Shown piece by piece: positions 25,290-34,391 of a stretch of DNA of 64,000 nucleotides (positions within the stretch are counted from its first letter, which is position 1; every line of letters begins with the position of its first letter). The translations under genes and the position numbers were made by a program. This stretch comes from Edaphobacter lichenicola (GTDB taxonomy: Bacteria; Acidobacteriota; Terriglobia; Terriglobales; Acidobacteriaceae), in the NCBI RefSeq assembly GCF_014201315.1, contig NZ_JACHDY010000001.1, positions 992,001 through 1,056,000 of the forward strand. The letters run 5' to 3'. The notes below the pieces were generated by a model. It was not told where the DNA came from. It searched no databases and saw only the letters and a program-made list of their open reading frames with translations.

Positions 25290-25389
25290 TGTCCTGCCGG
25301 ACGGGCCCACTGCGCGTGGAGCGCCCACTTCGTGACTTGTATACCGCTTCGCTTGGCGCTCCCGCGAGGATGATGATTCCGACCAACGG
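25290..25389 (+). repeat. Stop-adjacent hairpin repeat, family I, locus 6 (single unit plus linker)
   Basis: The second hairpin is CCAC(TGCGC)GTGG. The third has CCCAC on the left but GTGAC on the right, so only part of the stem pairs, an intermediate between the two paired versions at other loci. The right end is GATGATTCCGACCAACGG and abuts the GH43 stop at 25391. Confidence 0.8.
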
Positions 25390-25390
25390 T

Positions 25391-26401
25391 CTAATACTTT
25401 GTTTCGCCGGTTTGGATGTCGATCGACCATGGTCTGGGCTCGGGGAGCACGAGTTGACCTTCGCCGATCCGGAGGGGCATCCAGAGATAGCGCGAGTCCC
25501 ATAGATCGTCTGGCTTCCACTGGTCGGCCATGAAGACGACTGCAGTTGTTTTGGTGCCGGGGATCGTCAGGAGTGTGGAGGATTGCGAGTGGAAGGTTTT
25601 GGCTGCCGGGGGGGCGATGTCTTTGAACTGGGTCCAAGGGCCTTCGAGGCTGGTGGCTGTGGCGTAGACGTTGGGGTTGGGGCTCCATCCGCTCATATGG
25701 GAGCCAATGACGTAGTAGAGGCCTTGGTAGTGAACCAGGGCGCCGCCTTCGAGGCGGGCGGGAACGAAGCTCATCTGCTTTTCGACGTCGAGATAGTCGG
25801 GAGAGAGCCGTGCGATCAGGAAGCCTCTGGTGGGACGGCTCTCGAAGATGAGGTAGGCTGTGCCGTCGTCATCAATGAACTGGCCGATGTCACGGCTTTC
25901 AAGGCCGAGGGGGCGAAAGCTTTTGAGGTAGCGATAGTCTCCGTCGACTGTGTCGCTGATGGCGATGGCTACGCGGGCGACTTTGTAGGTGCCGTCGTCG
26001 ATGTGGGCGTAGAGGACGTACTTCTTTGTCGTGGCGTTGTAGAAGACCTTGGGACGTTCGATGAGCCAGCCTGCACCGAAGTTTTCAGGATCGGAGAGTT
26101 TGAGAACCTGATTGCGGAAGGTCCAGTGCACGAGATCCTTCGACGCGTAACAGCTCACGTATCGCTTATTCGGATCGAGCCCTTGGGAGCGGTCTTCTCC
26201 AAACCAGAAGAAGGTGTCGCCGACCTTGAGGATGCCGCCGCCGTGAGCCTGAATCTGCTGGCCGCGATTGTCGAACCAGACGCCTCCGGGGGTGATGGCG
26301 CCGGAGGCGTTTCCTCCGCGCAGGAAGATAAGACAGGCGATAGCACAAAAGGCAGCGAGACGCGGCAATGCTGAATGTGATTTGCCTGCCAGCAGAGCCA
26401 T
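25391..26401 (-). CDS. Glycoside hydrolase family 43-like enzyme
   Basis: A 336-residue secreted protein with a signal peptide (ALPRLAAFCAIACLIFLRGGNAS). The five-bladed propeller fold is suggested by repeated blocks: QIQAHGGGILKVGDTFFWFG, ERPKVFYNATTKKYVLYAH, SRDIGQFIDDDGTAYLIFES, EGGALVHYQGLYYVIGSHMSG. The general-base Asp usual near the start of GH43 is replaced by QAHGGG, as in the galactan beta-1,3-galactosidase-like subgroup, with RPKV and SRDIG supplying other catalytic residues. Probably periplasmic or extracellular polysaccharide degradation. ATG at 26401 follows AAAGG. The subfamily call is tentative. Confidence 0.75.
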   Translation of the reverse strand: MALLAGKSHSALPRLAAFCAIACLIFLRGGNASGAITPGGVWFDNRGQQIQAHGGGILKVGDTFFWFGEDRSQGLDPNKRYVSCYASKDLVHWTFRNQVLKLSDPENFGAGWLIERPKVFYNATTKKYVLYAHIDDGTYKVARVAIAISDTVDGDYRYLKSFRPLGLESRDIGQFIDDDGTAYLIFESRPTRGFLIARLSPDYLDVEKQMSFVPARLEGGALVHYQGLYYVIGSHMSGWSPNPNVYATATSLEGPWTQFKDIAPPAAKTFHSQSSTLLTIPGTKTTAVVFMADQWKPDDLWDSRYLWMPLRIGEGQLVLPEPRPWSIDIQTGETKY

Positions 26402-26467
26402 CAAGTCTACCTTTCGTTCGACTGCCCGCGATCAAGTTGGCGTGAGGCGCGCCCTGGTTAGAGATTC

Positions 26468-26645
26468 TGTCCTGCCGGACGGGCCCACTACGCTTGCCAC
26501 CCCACGAACGAAGACCTGTTCGCGGGGACCCCGATTCGAGCGCCCACTTCGTGGGGTGTATACCGCTTCGCTTGACGCTCCCGTTGGTCGCGATGGAGAA
26601 GATGATTCCGACCGCGGGAAGCGTATACGCGTTACGAAGTGATCC
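26468..26645. repeat. Stop-adjacent hairpin repeat, family I, locus 7 (pair with insertion)
   Basis: The left unit starts TGTCCTGCCGGACGGGC, but about 45 extra bases (about 26499-26543) break its second hairpin. The third hairpin reads CCCAC(TTC)GTGGG, a compensated change on both arms relative to GTCAC/GTGAC. The right unit is degenerate (GTATACGCGTTACGAAGTGA). It ends 15 bp from the hppD stop. Confidence 0.8.
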
Positions 26646-26660
26646 TACAGCTCTTGTTCT

Positions 26661-27797
26661 CTAAAGATTACCGCGCAGTTCCTGTTCTCTTTCTATGGCC
26701 TCGAAGAGGGCTTTGAAGTTGCCCTTGCCGAAGCTGCGGCTGCCCTTGCGCTGGATGATCTCGTAGAAGACGGTGGGGCGGTCTTCTACTGGTTTGGTGA
26801 AGATCTGGAGCATGTAGCCTTCGTTGTCGCGATCGACGAGGATGCCTAGTTTTTCGAGTTCGTCGATGGGCTCATCGATCTTGCCGATGCGGGTTTGCAG
26901 CTCGGTGTAGTAGGAGTGGGGGACGGTGAGGAAGTCGACGCCCTGCTGCTTCATGGCGGCTACGGTGGCGAGGATGTCGCTGGTGGCGAGGGCCATGTGC
27001 TGGACGCCGGGGCCCTGGTAGAAGTCGAGGTACTCCTCGATCTGGGACTTGCGGCGGCCTTCGGCTGGCTCGTTGATGGGGAACTTGACGTAGCCGTTGC
27101 CGTTGGCCATGACCTTGGACATGAGAGCGGAGTATTCGGTGGAGATGTCGTTGTCGTCGAAGTGCTGGTAGAGGCCGAAGCCCATGACGTCGCGGTAGAA
27201 GTCGACCCACTGGTTCATGGAGTTCCAGCCGACGTTGCCGACGATGTGGTCGATGTGGAGGAGGCCGACGGGGCGGGCGATGTGGTCGTGCTTGACGGCG
27301 TGGTAGCCGGGGAGGAAGGGGCCGGCGTAGTGGGTCCGGTCGACGAAGGTGTGGATGGTGTCACCGTAGGCGGCGATGCTGGAGGTGGTGACGCTGCCGT
27401 TGGCGTCGCTTGCGTCGGTGGGGGGCTGGATGCTGCGGGCGCCGCGGCTGGTGGTCTCGAGCCAGGACTGGCGGGCGTCGTCGACCCAGAGGGCGATGGA
27501 GTGGACGCCGTCGCCGTGCTTGTCGACGTGGCGGGCGATGTCGGAGTCGGTGCGGAGGGCGGTGGTGAGGACGAAGCGGACTTTACCCTGCTGGAGGACG
27601 TAGCTGGCGCGGTCGCGCTGACCGGTCTCGGGGCCGGAGTAGGCGACCAGCGACATGCCGAAGGCTGCACGGTAGAAGTAGGCGGCCTGGCGGGCGTTGC
27701 CGACGTAGAACTCGACGTGGTCGGTGCCTTTGAGGGGGAGGAAGTCGGGGGTGGATTCTGATGTTGTCTGGGGCTTTGTTGGGGCGTGTGTTGCCAT
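26661..27797 (-). CDS. hppD: 4-hydroxyphenylpyruvate dioxygenase
   Basis: A 378-residue Fe(II) enzyme that converts 4-hydroxyphenylpyruvate to homogentisate in tyrosine degradation. Two VOC domains are visible: TDHVEFYVGNARQAAYFYRA (start) and LHIDHIVGNVGWNSMNQWVD (about residue 180). Iron ligands are the His of LHIDHIVGNV, the His of GPGVQHMALAT and the Glu of TVFYEIIQRKG. The C-terminal GSRSFGKGNFKALFEAIE is typical. It lies in the same orientation as fahA, with a small membrane protein between. Homogentisate dioxygenase (hmgA) and maleylacetoacetate isomerase are not in the window. Confidence 0.95.
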   Translation of the reverse strand: MATHAPTKPQTTSESTPDFLPLKGTDHVEFYVGNARQAAYFYRAAFGMSLVAYSGPETGQRDRASYVLQQGKVRFVLTTALRTDSDIARHVDKHGDGVHSIALWVDDARQSWLETTSRGARSIQPPTDASDANGSVTTSSIAAYGDTIHTFVDRTHYAGPFLPGYHAVKHDHIARPVGLLHIDHIVGNVGWNSMNQWVDFYRDVMGFGLYQHFDDNDISTEYSALMSKVMANGNGYVKFPINEPAEGRRKSQIEEYLDFYQGPGVQHMALATSDILATVAAMKQQGVDFLTVPHSYYTELQTRIGKIDEPIDELEKLGILVDRDNEGYMLQIFTKPVEDRPTVFYEIIQRKGSRSFGKGNFKALFEAIEREQELRGNL

Positions 27798-27897
27798 GAG
27801 CGTATCTCCGGTTCGGCGAGCGTGGCGGCCCGCGGTGCAGGATGAGGATAGTTCAAGCGGGAGGGGGTTGGCTAGGCGGGTAGGTGGTGGGCGATGG

Positions 27898-28146
27898 CTA
27901 ATTAGAATTTGGCAATGAATCGGAAGGAGTTGCCTTTAGGACTCGGGCAATCCTCACAACATCCTTAAAGCAAAGAATGCCAATCAAAATGACCACAACG
28001 ACACCGAACAGCTCGCCGAGTGCCAGCGCGACGTGATCCCTGTCCTTCCATATTCCAGGAAGCAACAGCAGATCAACCAGACATATAGTTCCGAAAATGG
28101 CTTCGACAGTCAGACGTACGGCTAGAAGGAATCGCTTCACGCGCAT
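27898..28146 (-). CDS. Small membrane protein of unknown function
   Basis: 82 residues with two predicted membrane helices (VRLTVEAIFGTICLVDLLLL and GELFGVVVVILIGILCF) joined by a charged loop WKDRDH. No family is recognised. It lies between fahA and hppD on the same strand, and its DNA is clearly less GC-rich than either neighbour, so it may be a recent insertion. Confidence 0.55.
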   Translation of the reverse strand: MRVKRFLLAVRLTVEAIFGTICLVDLLLLPGIWKDRDHVALALGELFGVVVVILIGILCFKDVVRIARVLKATPSDSLPNSN

Positions 28147-28203
28147 GATTTTCTCAAGCCACTAACGAAGCGGCAAGGAAAAGTGGAGAGTGAGTAATGC
28201 TTG

Positions 28204-29505
28204 TCAGACACGGGCGGGGAGGATGGTGGCGCGGCACTCGCCAAGGCCGATGCGGGGGTGGCCGGGGGATTTGCAAGAGCCGCGGAGGATGATCTCGTCG
28301 CCGTCCTCGAGGAAGGTGCGGGTTTCGCCGGTGGGGAGGAGGAGGGGTTGGGCTCCGTTGTGGGTGAGCTCGAGGAGGCAGCCGGCGGAGGCCTGGGCGG
28401 GGCCGGAGATGGTGCCGGTGGCGAGGATGTCGCCGACCTGGAGGTTGCAGCCGTTGCTGGTGTGGTGGGCGATGAGCTGCGCTGGGGTCCAGTAGAGGTC
28501 TTGCGGGTTGGATTCGCTGAGGAGGAACGGCTGGAGTTTATTGGCTTTCATTCTTTTCGTCAGGATGAATACTTCAAGTAATACATTCACGCTTCCGCTC
28601 TTTTGATCGGCGGTTGAGTGAAGATAAGGGAGGGGCTTTGGGTCGGTGGCGGGACGGGGGGCGGCGGGGACTCGGAAGGGTTCGAGCGCGGGTATGGGGG
28701 TGACCCAGGGGGAGATGCTAGTGGCAAAGTTTTTTGCAACGAAGGGGCCGAGGGGTTGGTACTCCCAGGACTGGATGTCGCGGGCGGACCAGTCGTTGAG
28801 GAGGCTGATGCCGAAGATGTGGTCGGCGGCGCTGGAGATGGGGATGGGGACGCCCTGGGTGTTGGGCTGGCCGATGTAAAGTGCCAGTTCCAGTTCGTAG
28901 TCCAGCTTGCTGGTGGGAAGGAAGTTAGGTTGGACTTCTTCGGCGGACGGGCGGGTTTGGCCGATGGGCCGGACGATGGGTTCGCCGCTTACGAGGAAGG
29001 AGGAAGCTCGGCCGTGATAGCCGATGGGGATGTGCTTGTAGTTGGGGAGGAGAGGCTGGTCGGGGCGAAAGAGCTGGCCGGCTCGGGTGGCGTGGTGGAT
29101 GGAGGCGTAGAAGTCGGTGTAGTTGGGGATGTGGACTGGTTTTTGGAAGGTCGATCCGGCGATGGAGTGGAGGGCGGCTTCGGCTTTTTCCTTGTGCTCA
29201 GGCTTTGCGTCGGCGTGGAGGAGGGTGGTGAGGGTTTTGCGGAGGAGAGCCCAGGATCGAGGGCCCTGGGACATGAGCAGGTTGAGGGTTGGGGACTGGC
29301 AGGCCTCGGTGAGGGTGGGGGGGAGCAGGCCGGAGGAGGCGCAGGCGTGGAGGTCGAGGAGGTGGGAGCCGATGGCTACGCAGAGGTGTTGCTGGCCTTC
29401 GCGGGTGAAGGCGGCGTAGGGGAGATGGGTGAGGGGGAAGTCGGTGGTGGCGTGGTTGGCGTCGGGGAGCCAGCTCTTGTGGGCTGCGATGCTTTGTTTT
29501 GCCAT
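28204..29505 (-). CDS. fahA: Fumarylacetoacetase
   Basis: 433 residues. It splits fumarylacetoacetate into fumarate and acetoacetate, the last step of tyrosine degradation. Typical segments are YTDFYASIHHATRAGQLFRP, the N-terminal of the catalytic domain GYHGRASSFLVSG, ELALYIGQPN, and LLNDWSARDIQSWEYQPLGP followed by KNFATSISPWV. ATG at 29505 (MAKQSIAAHKSW) is chosen over ATG 29514 and an extension into the repeat; none has a strong Shine-Dalgarno. It pairs functionally with hppD downstream. Confidence 0.94.
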   Translation of the reverse strand: MAKQSIAAHKSWLPDANHATTDFPLTHLPYAAFTREGQQHLCVAIGSHLLDLHACASSGLLPPTLTEACQSPTLNLLMSQGPRSWALLRKTLTTLLHADAKPEHKEKAEAALHSIAGSTFQKPVHIPNYTDFYASIHHATRAGQLFRPDQPLLPNYKHIPIGYHGRASSFLVSGEPIVRPIGQTRPSAEEVQPNFLPTSKLDYELELALYIGQPNTQGVPIPISSAADHIFGISLLNDWSARDIQSWEYQPLGPFVAKNFATSISPWVTPIPALEPFRVPAAPRPATDPKPLPYLHSTADQKSGSVNVLLEVFILTKRMKANKLQPFLLSESNPQDLYWTPAQLIAHHTSNGCNLQVGDILATGTISGPAQASAGCLLELTHNGAQPLLLPTGETRTFLEDGDEIILRGSCKSPGHPRIGLGECRATILPARV

Positions 29506-29523
29506 GGAGCACATGATAGCTCG

Positions 29524-29719
29524 TGTCCTGCCGGACGGGCACCCTACGCGGGCAGCGCCCACTTCGTGGGGGGTATACCGCTTCGCTTGGTGCTCCCGTT
29601 GGTCGCAGAATGAAGTTCGTGCTGACCAACGGGAGGACCGTGAGTGTTATGTGCTGCCTCGACCGGTATACGCGTCACGAAGTGACCGCCCCACGCGCAG
29701 TGGGCCCGTCCGGCAGGAC
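29524..29719. repeat. Stop-adjacent hairpin repeat, family I, locus 8 (inverted pair)
   Basis: Two head-to-head units between fahA and the RND permease. The left unit has CCC(TACGC)GGG and a third hairpin CCCAC(TTC)GTGGG. The right unit has CCCAC(TGCGC)GTGGG and GTCAC(TTC)GTGAC. Both changes within the pair preserve pairing. The right end is about 9 bp from the permease stop. Confidence 0.9.
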
Positions 29720-29728
29720 GAGAGTCTC

Positions 29729-32700
29729 TTAGTGGCTGGGCAGTTCCCTGCTTGGGGCTACGGTTTTCTTGCCTGAGAACTTGCCGAGGATGGTCTTCAA
29801 GATGACATAGAGGACCGGGATGAAGAAGAGGTTGAGGATGGTGGAGAGCACCATGCCTCCGACGATGGCTGTGCCGACCGAGTGACGGCCGTAGGCTCCG
29901 GCGCCCGTGGCGAAGTAGAGAGGACCTACGCCCAGGATGAAGGCGATGGAGGTCATCAGGATGGGACGGAGGCGGAGTTCGGCAGCTTCGATGGCGGCTT
30001 CGGTGATGGTGCGGCCCTGCGCGAGGAGCTGCTCGGCGAACTCGACTATGAGGATCGAGTTTTTTGCGGAGAGACCGATGAGCATGACGAGGCCGATCTG
30101 GACGTAGACGTCATCGACCAGGCCGCGGAGGGAGACGAGGGAGAGCGCGCCGAGGATGGCCATGGGGACGGCGAGGAGGATGATGAACGGCAGCGCGAAG
30201 GACTCGTACTGGGCCGAGAGGGTGAGGTAGACGACGAGCAGGCCGAGGCCGAAGATGATGATGGCCTTGCCTTCGGACTCAACTTCTTCGAGGGCGAGGC
30301 CGGTCCAGGAGTAGGTCATGCCCTGGAGTTTGTTCTTCTCGAAGAGCTTGACCATGGTGGCATTGCCCTGACCTGAGCTGAGGCCGGGGGCGGGTGAGCC
30401 GTCGATCTCGGCGGAGCGGAAGAGGTTGTAGTGGTTGATGACCTGGGGGCCGGAGATCTGCTGGACGGTGGCGAGGTTGTCGAGCGGGATGAGCTGGCCG
30501 GTGTTGGAGCGGACGTAGTACTGGCGGAGATCGCCCGCGTTGCGGCGGAACTGCTGGTCGGCTTGGACGTAGACGCGGTAGGAGCGGTTGTTGAAGTTGA
30601 AGTCGTTGATGTAGCTGGAGCCCATGAAGGTGCCGAGGGCGGCGGTGATCTGCGTAAAGGGCACGCCGATGGTCTCGGCCTTCTGGCGGTCGATGGTGAC
30701 CTGAAGCTGCGGGTCGTTGGAGGTGAACTGCGTGTTCATGGCGATGAGGCCGGAGCCTGGGGTGTTGCCTTGGGCGACGAGGGTGTGGGCGACGCGGGCG
30801 ATGTCGTCGAAGGTGTTGCGGCCTGCGTCCTGCAGGATGAACTGGAAGCCTCCGACGGTGCCGAGGCCGGCGATGGCGGGGGGTTCTGCGGCGAAGGCGA
30901 CACCGCCGGGAACGCCGAAGAGCTTGGGTCCGACGTCGCGGACGATGTTTCTTGCGGTGAACTTGTCGCCCATTTTTGTGCGGTCATTGATGGGCTTGAG
31001 TGGCGCGAAGATGAGGCCGGAGTTTGGTGAGCTGCCGCCGGCGAGGGAGAAGCCCATAACGGAGAAGGTGCCGAAGACGCCGTCGTTCTTGCGAACTACA
31101 TCGGAGACGCGGTCGGCAAACTCGGTGGTGTAGCTGAGCGAGGCTCCGGGAGGCGTCTGCACGATGATGAGGAAGTAGGACTGGTCTTCCTGCGGGATGA
31201 AGGCGGTGGGGACGTAGTTGTACATGAACGCCGTGGCCGCGAGGGCTCCGACGAAGAACAAGAGCATGACGTAGCGGATGCGGACGACGAAGGTGACGAC
31301 CTTCGCGTAGGTGCGGATGACCCACTGGATGATGGCTTCGATGGGGTTGAGGAGAAGCCCCATGATGCCGGTCTTCTTCTGTTCGGGACGCAGGAGAATG
31401 GCAGCCAGCGCAGGCGAGAGAGTGAGGGCGTTGAAGGCCGAGATGGCGATGGAGAAGGCGATGGTAAGCGAGAACTGTTTGTAGAGAATGCCGGTGGTTC
31501 CGGGGAAGAAGCTGACCGGGATGAAGACCGAGATGAGGACGAGCGAGGTCGCGATGACGGCGCTGGTGACCTCGGCCATGGCGATGCTGGTGGCCTTGTG
31601 GGGATCGGAGGAGGTCTGAGCCATTCCGGAGCCGTGCTTCTCTTCGGCGAGGGTGTCGGGGGCGTAGGGGTCGGGTTCGCTGAGCTCGTGCCGCTCTGGG
31701 ATGACGGCGTGGCCGGAGAGGTGGCGCTGCACGTTTTCGATGACGACGATGGCGTCGTCGACGACTAGACCTGTGGCGAGGGTGATGCCGAAGAGGGTGA
31801 GCGAGTTGATGCTGAAGCCGAAGATCTTGATGAAGGCGAAGGTGCCGATGAGCGAGACGGGGATGGTGACGGCGGGGATGATGGTGGCGCGCCAGTCCTG
31901 CAGGAAGAGGAAAATGACGATGACGACGATGATGATGGCTTCGCCGATGGTGGTGACGACTTCGTGGACGGACTCGCCGATGACGAGGGTGGTGTCGACG
32001 GCGATGATGCCCTTCATGCCGGGGGGGAAGTTTTTCTGGAGCTCTTCGAGGACGGCGCGGCACTTCTTGTCTACGTCGAGGGCGTTGGCGTTGGAGAGCT
32101 GCTGGACACCGACGCCGATGGCGTCTCCGCCGGAGTATTTGAGAGCGGTGCTGTAGGTTTCAGCGCCTAGCTCCGCTCGGCCGATGTCTTTGAAGAGGAC
32201 GACGCCGCCTGCAGTGGGATTGTTTTTGATGACGATGTTGTCAAACTGCTTGGGATCGTCGAAGCGGCCTAAGACTCGGACTGCCATCTGAAACTGCTGT
32301 TTAGGATCAGCCGGAGGTTGGCCGAGCTGGCCGGCGGGGACTTCTACGTTCTGCTGGGCAAGGGCATTGGTGACGTCGAGTGCGGTGAGGCCGCGGGCGG
32401 CGAGGCGGGTCGGGTCGATCCAGAGACGCATGGCGTACTTGCGCTCGCCGAAGATGAGGACCGCGCCGACGCCGGGGACGCGCTTGAGGGCATCGCTGAC
32501 GTAGACGTCGAGGTAGTTGGAGATGAAGGCCTGAGAGAGGGAGTGATCGGGCGAGATGAAGCCGGCGGCGAAGATGAAGTTCGAGCTTGCCTTAGTGATG
32601 CTGATACCGGTGTTGTTGACTGTGGCGGGTAGACGGCCTTGAACGGTTGCGACGCGATTCTGCACGTCGACGGCTGCGATGTCGAGGTTGTACCCGGTCT

Positions 32701-32986
32701 GGAAGGTGATGATGATGGACGAGGTGCCGTCATTGGAGCTGGTGGAGCTCATGTACCGCATGCCTTCGACACCGTTGATGGCCTGCTCGAGGATGATGGT
32801 GACGGCGGATTCGACGTCCTTGGAGTTGGCGCCGATGTAGTTGCTGCTGACGACGACCTGGGGGGGCGCGAGATCCGGATAGAGCGAGATCGGAAGGCTC
32901 GGGATGCAGACCGCGCCCGCGAGCACGATGAGAAGCGCACAGACCGTGGCGAAGATCGGACGACGAATAAAAAAGTCTACGAACAA
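29729..32986 (-). CDS. RND multidrug efflux permease (HAE1/AcrB family)
   Basis: 1085 residues. It opens MFVDFFIRRPIFATVCALLI (TM1), with two large periplasmic porter regions and about 12 membrane helices. Proton-relay residues are present: the Asp pair in GLVVDDAIVVIENVQ and the Lys in LSAKNSILIVEF. It exports hydrophobic compounds by proton antiport. Residues of about 422-465 between VQRHLS and KATSIAMAEV are an insertion absent from AcrB. TTG at 32986 follows GAGG. The adaptor gene lies upstream in the same operon; no outer-membrane factor is nearby. Confidence 0.92.
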   Translation of the reverse strand: MFVDFFIRRPIFATVCALLIVLAGAVCIPSLPISLYPDLAPPQVVVSSNYIGANSKDVESAVTIILEQAINGVEGMRYMSSTSSNDGTSSIIITFQTGYNLDIAAVDVQNRVATVQGRLPATVNNTGISITKASSNFIFAAGFISPDHSLSQAFISNYLDVYVSDALKRVPGVGAVLIFGERKYAMRLWIDPTRLAARGLTALDVTNALAQQNVEVPAGQLGQPPADPKQQFQMAVRVLGRFDDPKQFDNIVIKNNPTAGGVVLFKDIGRAELGAETYSTALKYSGGDAIGVGVQQLSNANALDVDKKCRAVLEELQKNFPPGMKGIIAVDTTLVIGESVHEVVTTIGEAIIIVVIVIFLFLQDWRATIIPAVTIPVSLIGTFAFIKIFGFSINSLTLFGITLATGLVVDDAIVVIENVQRHLSGHAVIPERHELSEPDPYAPDTLAEEKHGSGMAQTSSDPHKATSIAMAEVTSAVIATSLVLISVFIPVSFFPGTTGILYKQFSLTIAFSIAISAFNALTLSPALAAILLRPEQKKTGIMGLLLNPIEAIIQWVIRTYAKVVTFVVRIRYVMLLFFVGALAATAFMYNYVPTAFIPQEDQSYFLIIVQTPPGASLSYTTEFADRVSDVVRKNDGVFGTFSVMGFSLAGGSSPNSGLIFAPLKPINDRTKMGDKFTARNIVRDVGPKLFGVPGGVAFAAEPPAIAGLGTVGGFQFILQDAGRNTFDDIARVAHTLVAQGNTPGSGLIAMNTQFTSNDPQLQVTIDRQKAETIGVPFTQITAALGTFMGSSYINDFNFNNRSYRVYVQADQQFRRNAGDLRQYYVRSNTGQLIPLDNLATVQQISGPQVINHYNLFRSAEIDGSPAPGLSSGQGNATMVKLFEKNKLQGMTYSWTGLALEEVESEGKAIIIFGLGLLVVYLTLSAQYESFALPFIILLAVPMAILGALSLVSLRGLVDDVYVQIGLVMLIGLSAKNSILIVEFAEQLLAQGRTITEAAIEAAELRLRPILMTSIAFILGVGPLYFATGAGAYGRHSVGTAIVGGMVLSTILNLFFIPVLYVILKTILGKFSGKKTVAPSRELPSH

Positions 32987-33080
32987 GGCTGACCTCTAAC
33001 CGGAACGGCTGGCCCCGGGGTGGAGCGTGAAACTGTGCGGAGCCCAGACGGACTCCGCAGGATGGGAAGAATCCCGTTGC

Positions 33081-34172
33081 TTAACCGAGAGGCTTGACCG
33101 GCGCACCTTCCTGCAGAAACTGCAGGCCGGAGGTGATGACTTTTTCTCCCGTCTTGAGACCACCAAGAATGGGATAGGTGTTACCGAGGGTTTCGCCAAC
33201 CGTAACCGGGACTTGATGGGCGATGTATCCGTCCCCTTTCGGGGTTGCGACGTAAACGAAGGTCTGGCCGCCGATGAGACTGACGGCGAGGACCGGGACT
33301 GTGGGGGCAGGCGCGCTGCTCCAGGTGATGCGGGCCTTGACCAGCTGCTGGTTGCGAAGGATGTCCGCAGTGCGTGGGACGCTTGCCTTGGCGAGGATGC
33401 TTTGCAGGCCGTTGTCGACCTGTGGCGAGATGAAGTCGACGACGGTTTTGACCAGGACGTTGCCGGCGCTGTCGAGGATCTCTACCGGAAGGCCTTTGCG
33501 AATGCTGCTGGCGCGTTCGGTGGGAATGTAGATGTACGCTTCGAGGTCGGCGATCTCATCTACGGTGGTGAGCAGCGTGGTTTGGGAGACGTAGTCGCCG
33601 AGGTGAACGGGGATGTCGCCGACGACACCGTTGAAGGGGGCGCGGATGTCGTAGTAGGCGAGCTGCTGCTTCTGGGTGTCGGTGAGGGCCTGGTTGGACT
33701 CGTAGTCGGCCTTGGAGTTTTCATAGGCCTGATTGGCCTGGTCGTAGGTGTCGCGCGAGACGACTCCCGCCTCGAAGAGCTTGCGCTGGCGCTCGACTTC
33801 GATCTTGTTGTAGTCGTAGAGGGCCTTCTTCTGCGCCTGAGTTCCCTGCTGGGACTGGACGCTGGCCATCTGCTTGAGGGGATCGATGCGCATGAGCACC
33901 TGACCGGCTTTGACGGTCTGGCCGGACTTGACGAAGATCTTGACCAGGTTGCCGTCGACCTGCGGCTGCATGGTGGAGGAGCGGCGGCTCTTGATGGTGG
34001 AGACGTAGGTGTCGGAGGTGGGCACAGACGACAACGATACCGGCGCAACCTTTACGGGCATGGCCTGCGGAGGCGGCTGAGGGGGCGGGGCAGACTTGCA
34101 ACCTGCGACCAGGCATGCGGCCGCAACGACAAGCACCGGGAGGACGCGGGGGGTACTCAAAATCAGGGGCAC
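33081..34172 (-). CDS. RND efflux periplasmic adaptor (AcrA/MexA family) lipoprotein
   Basis: 363 residues. The lipobox is AAACLVAGC after a GTG start that follows GGAG. A proline-rich linker is followed by a lipoyl-like half (QVDGNLVKIFVKSGQTVKAG), an alpha hairpin (QGTQAQKKALYDYNKIEVER), the second lipoyl half (IRAPFNGVVGDIPVHLGDYV) and the beta barrel. It links the inner-membrane pump to an outer-membrane channel. It lies 94 bp upstream of the permease and is surely in the same operon. Confidence 0.9.
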   Translation of the reverse strand: MPLILSTPRVLPVLVVAAACLVAGCKSAPPPQPPPQAMPVKVAPVSLSSVPTSDTYVSTIKSRRSSTMQPQVDGNLVKIFVKSGQTVKAGQVLMRIDPLKQMASVQSQQGTQAQKKALYDYNKIEVERQRKLFEAGVVSRDTYDQANQAYENSKADYESNQALTDTQKQQLAYYDIRAPFNGVVGDIPVHLGDYVSQTTLLTTVDEIADLEAYIYIPTERASSIRKGLPVEILDSAGNVLVKTVVDFISPQVDNGLQSILAKASVPRTADILRNQQLVKARITWSSAPAPTVPVLAVSLIGGQTFVYVATPKGDGYIAHQVPVTVGETLGNTYPILGGLKTGEKVITSGLQFLQEGAPVKPLG

Positions 34173-34391
34173 AGAACTTCTCCTTCACAAGCGACGACTT
34201 CGAAGACAAGCCACCAGACGAGTTGCAATAAGCGGTGGGCAGGAAGAATTACGACGCAAGATTCTGCGGATCAACATCTTACTGGCTACGACTCAGGATT
34301 TCCATTTTAGATGACTACGTCCCCGTGAAGGGTTCGGAATATGCATCGAAAAGAGTTTCTAATGCGTCCTAATCCGTTCCAGGAGAGCGTG

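Noticed and set aside
30984-32063. 359-codon minus-strand frame inside the RND permease
   Set aside because: Out-of-frame shadow with Arg/His-rich composition; the permease frame is continuous and has all family motifs.
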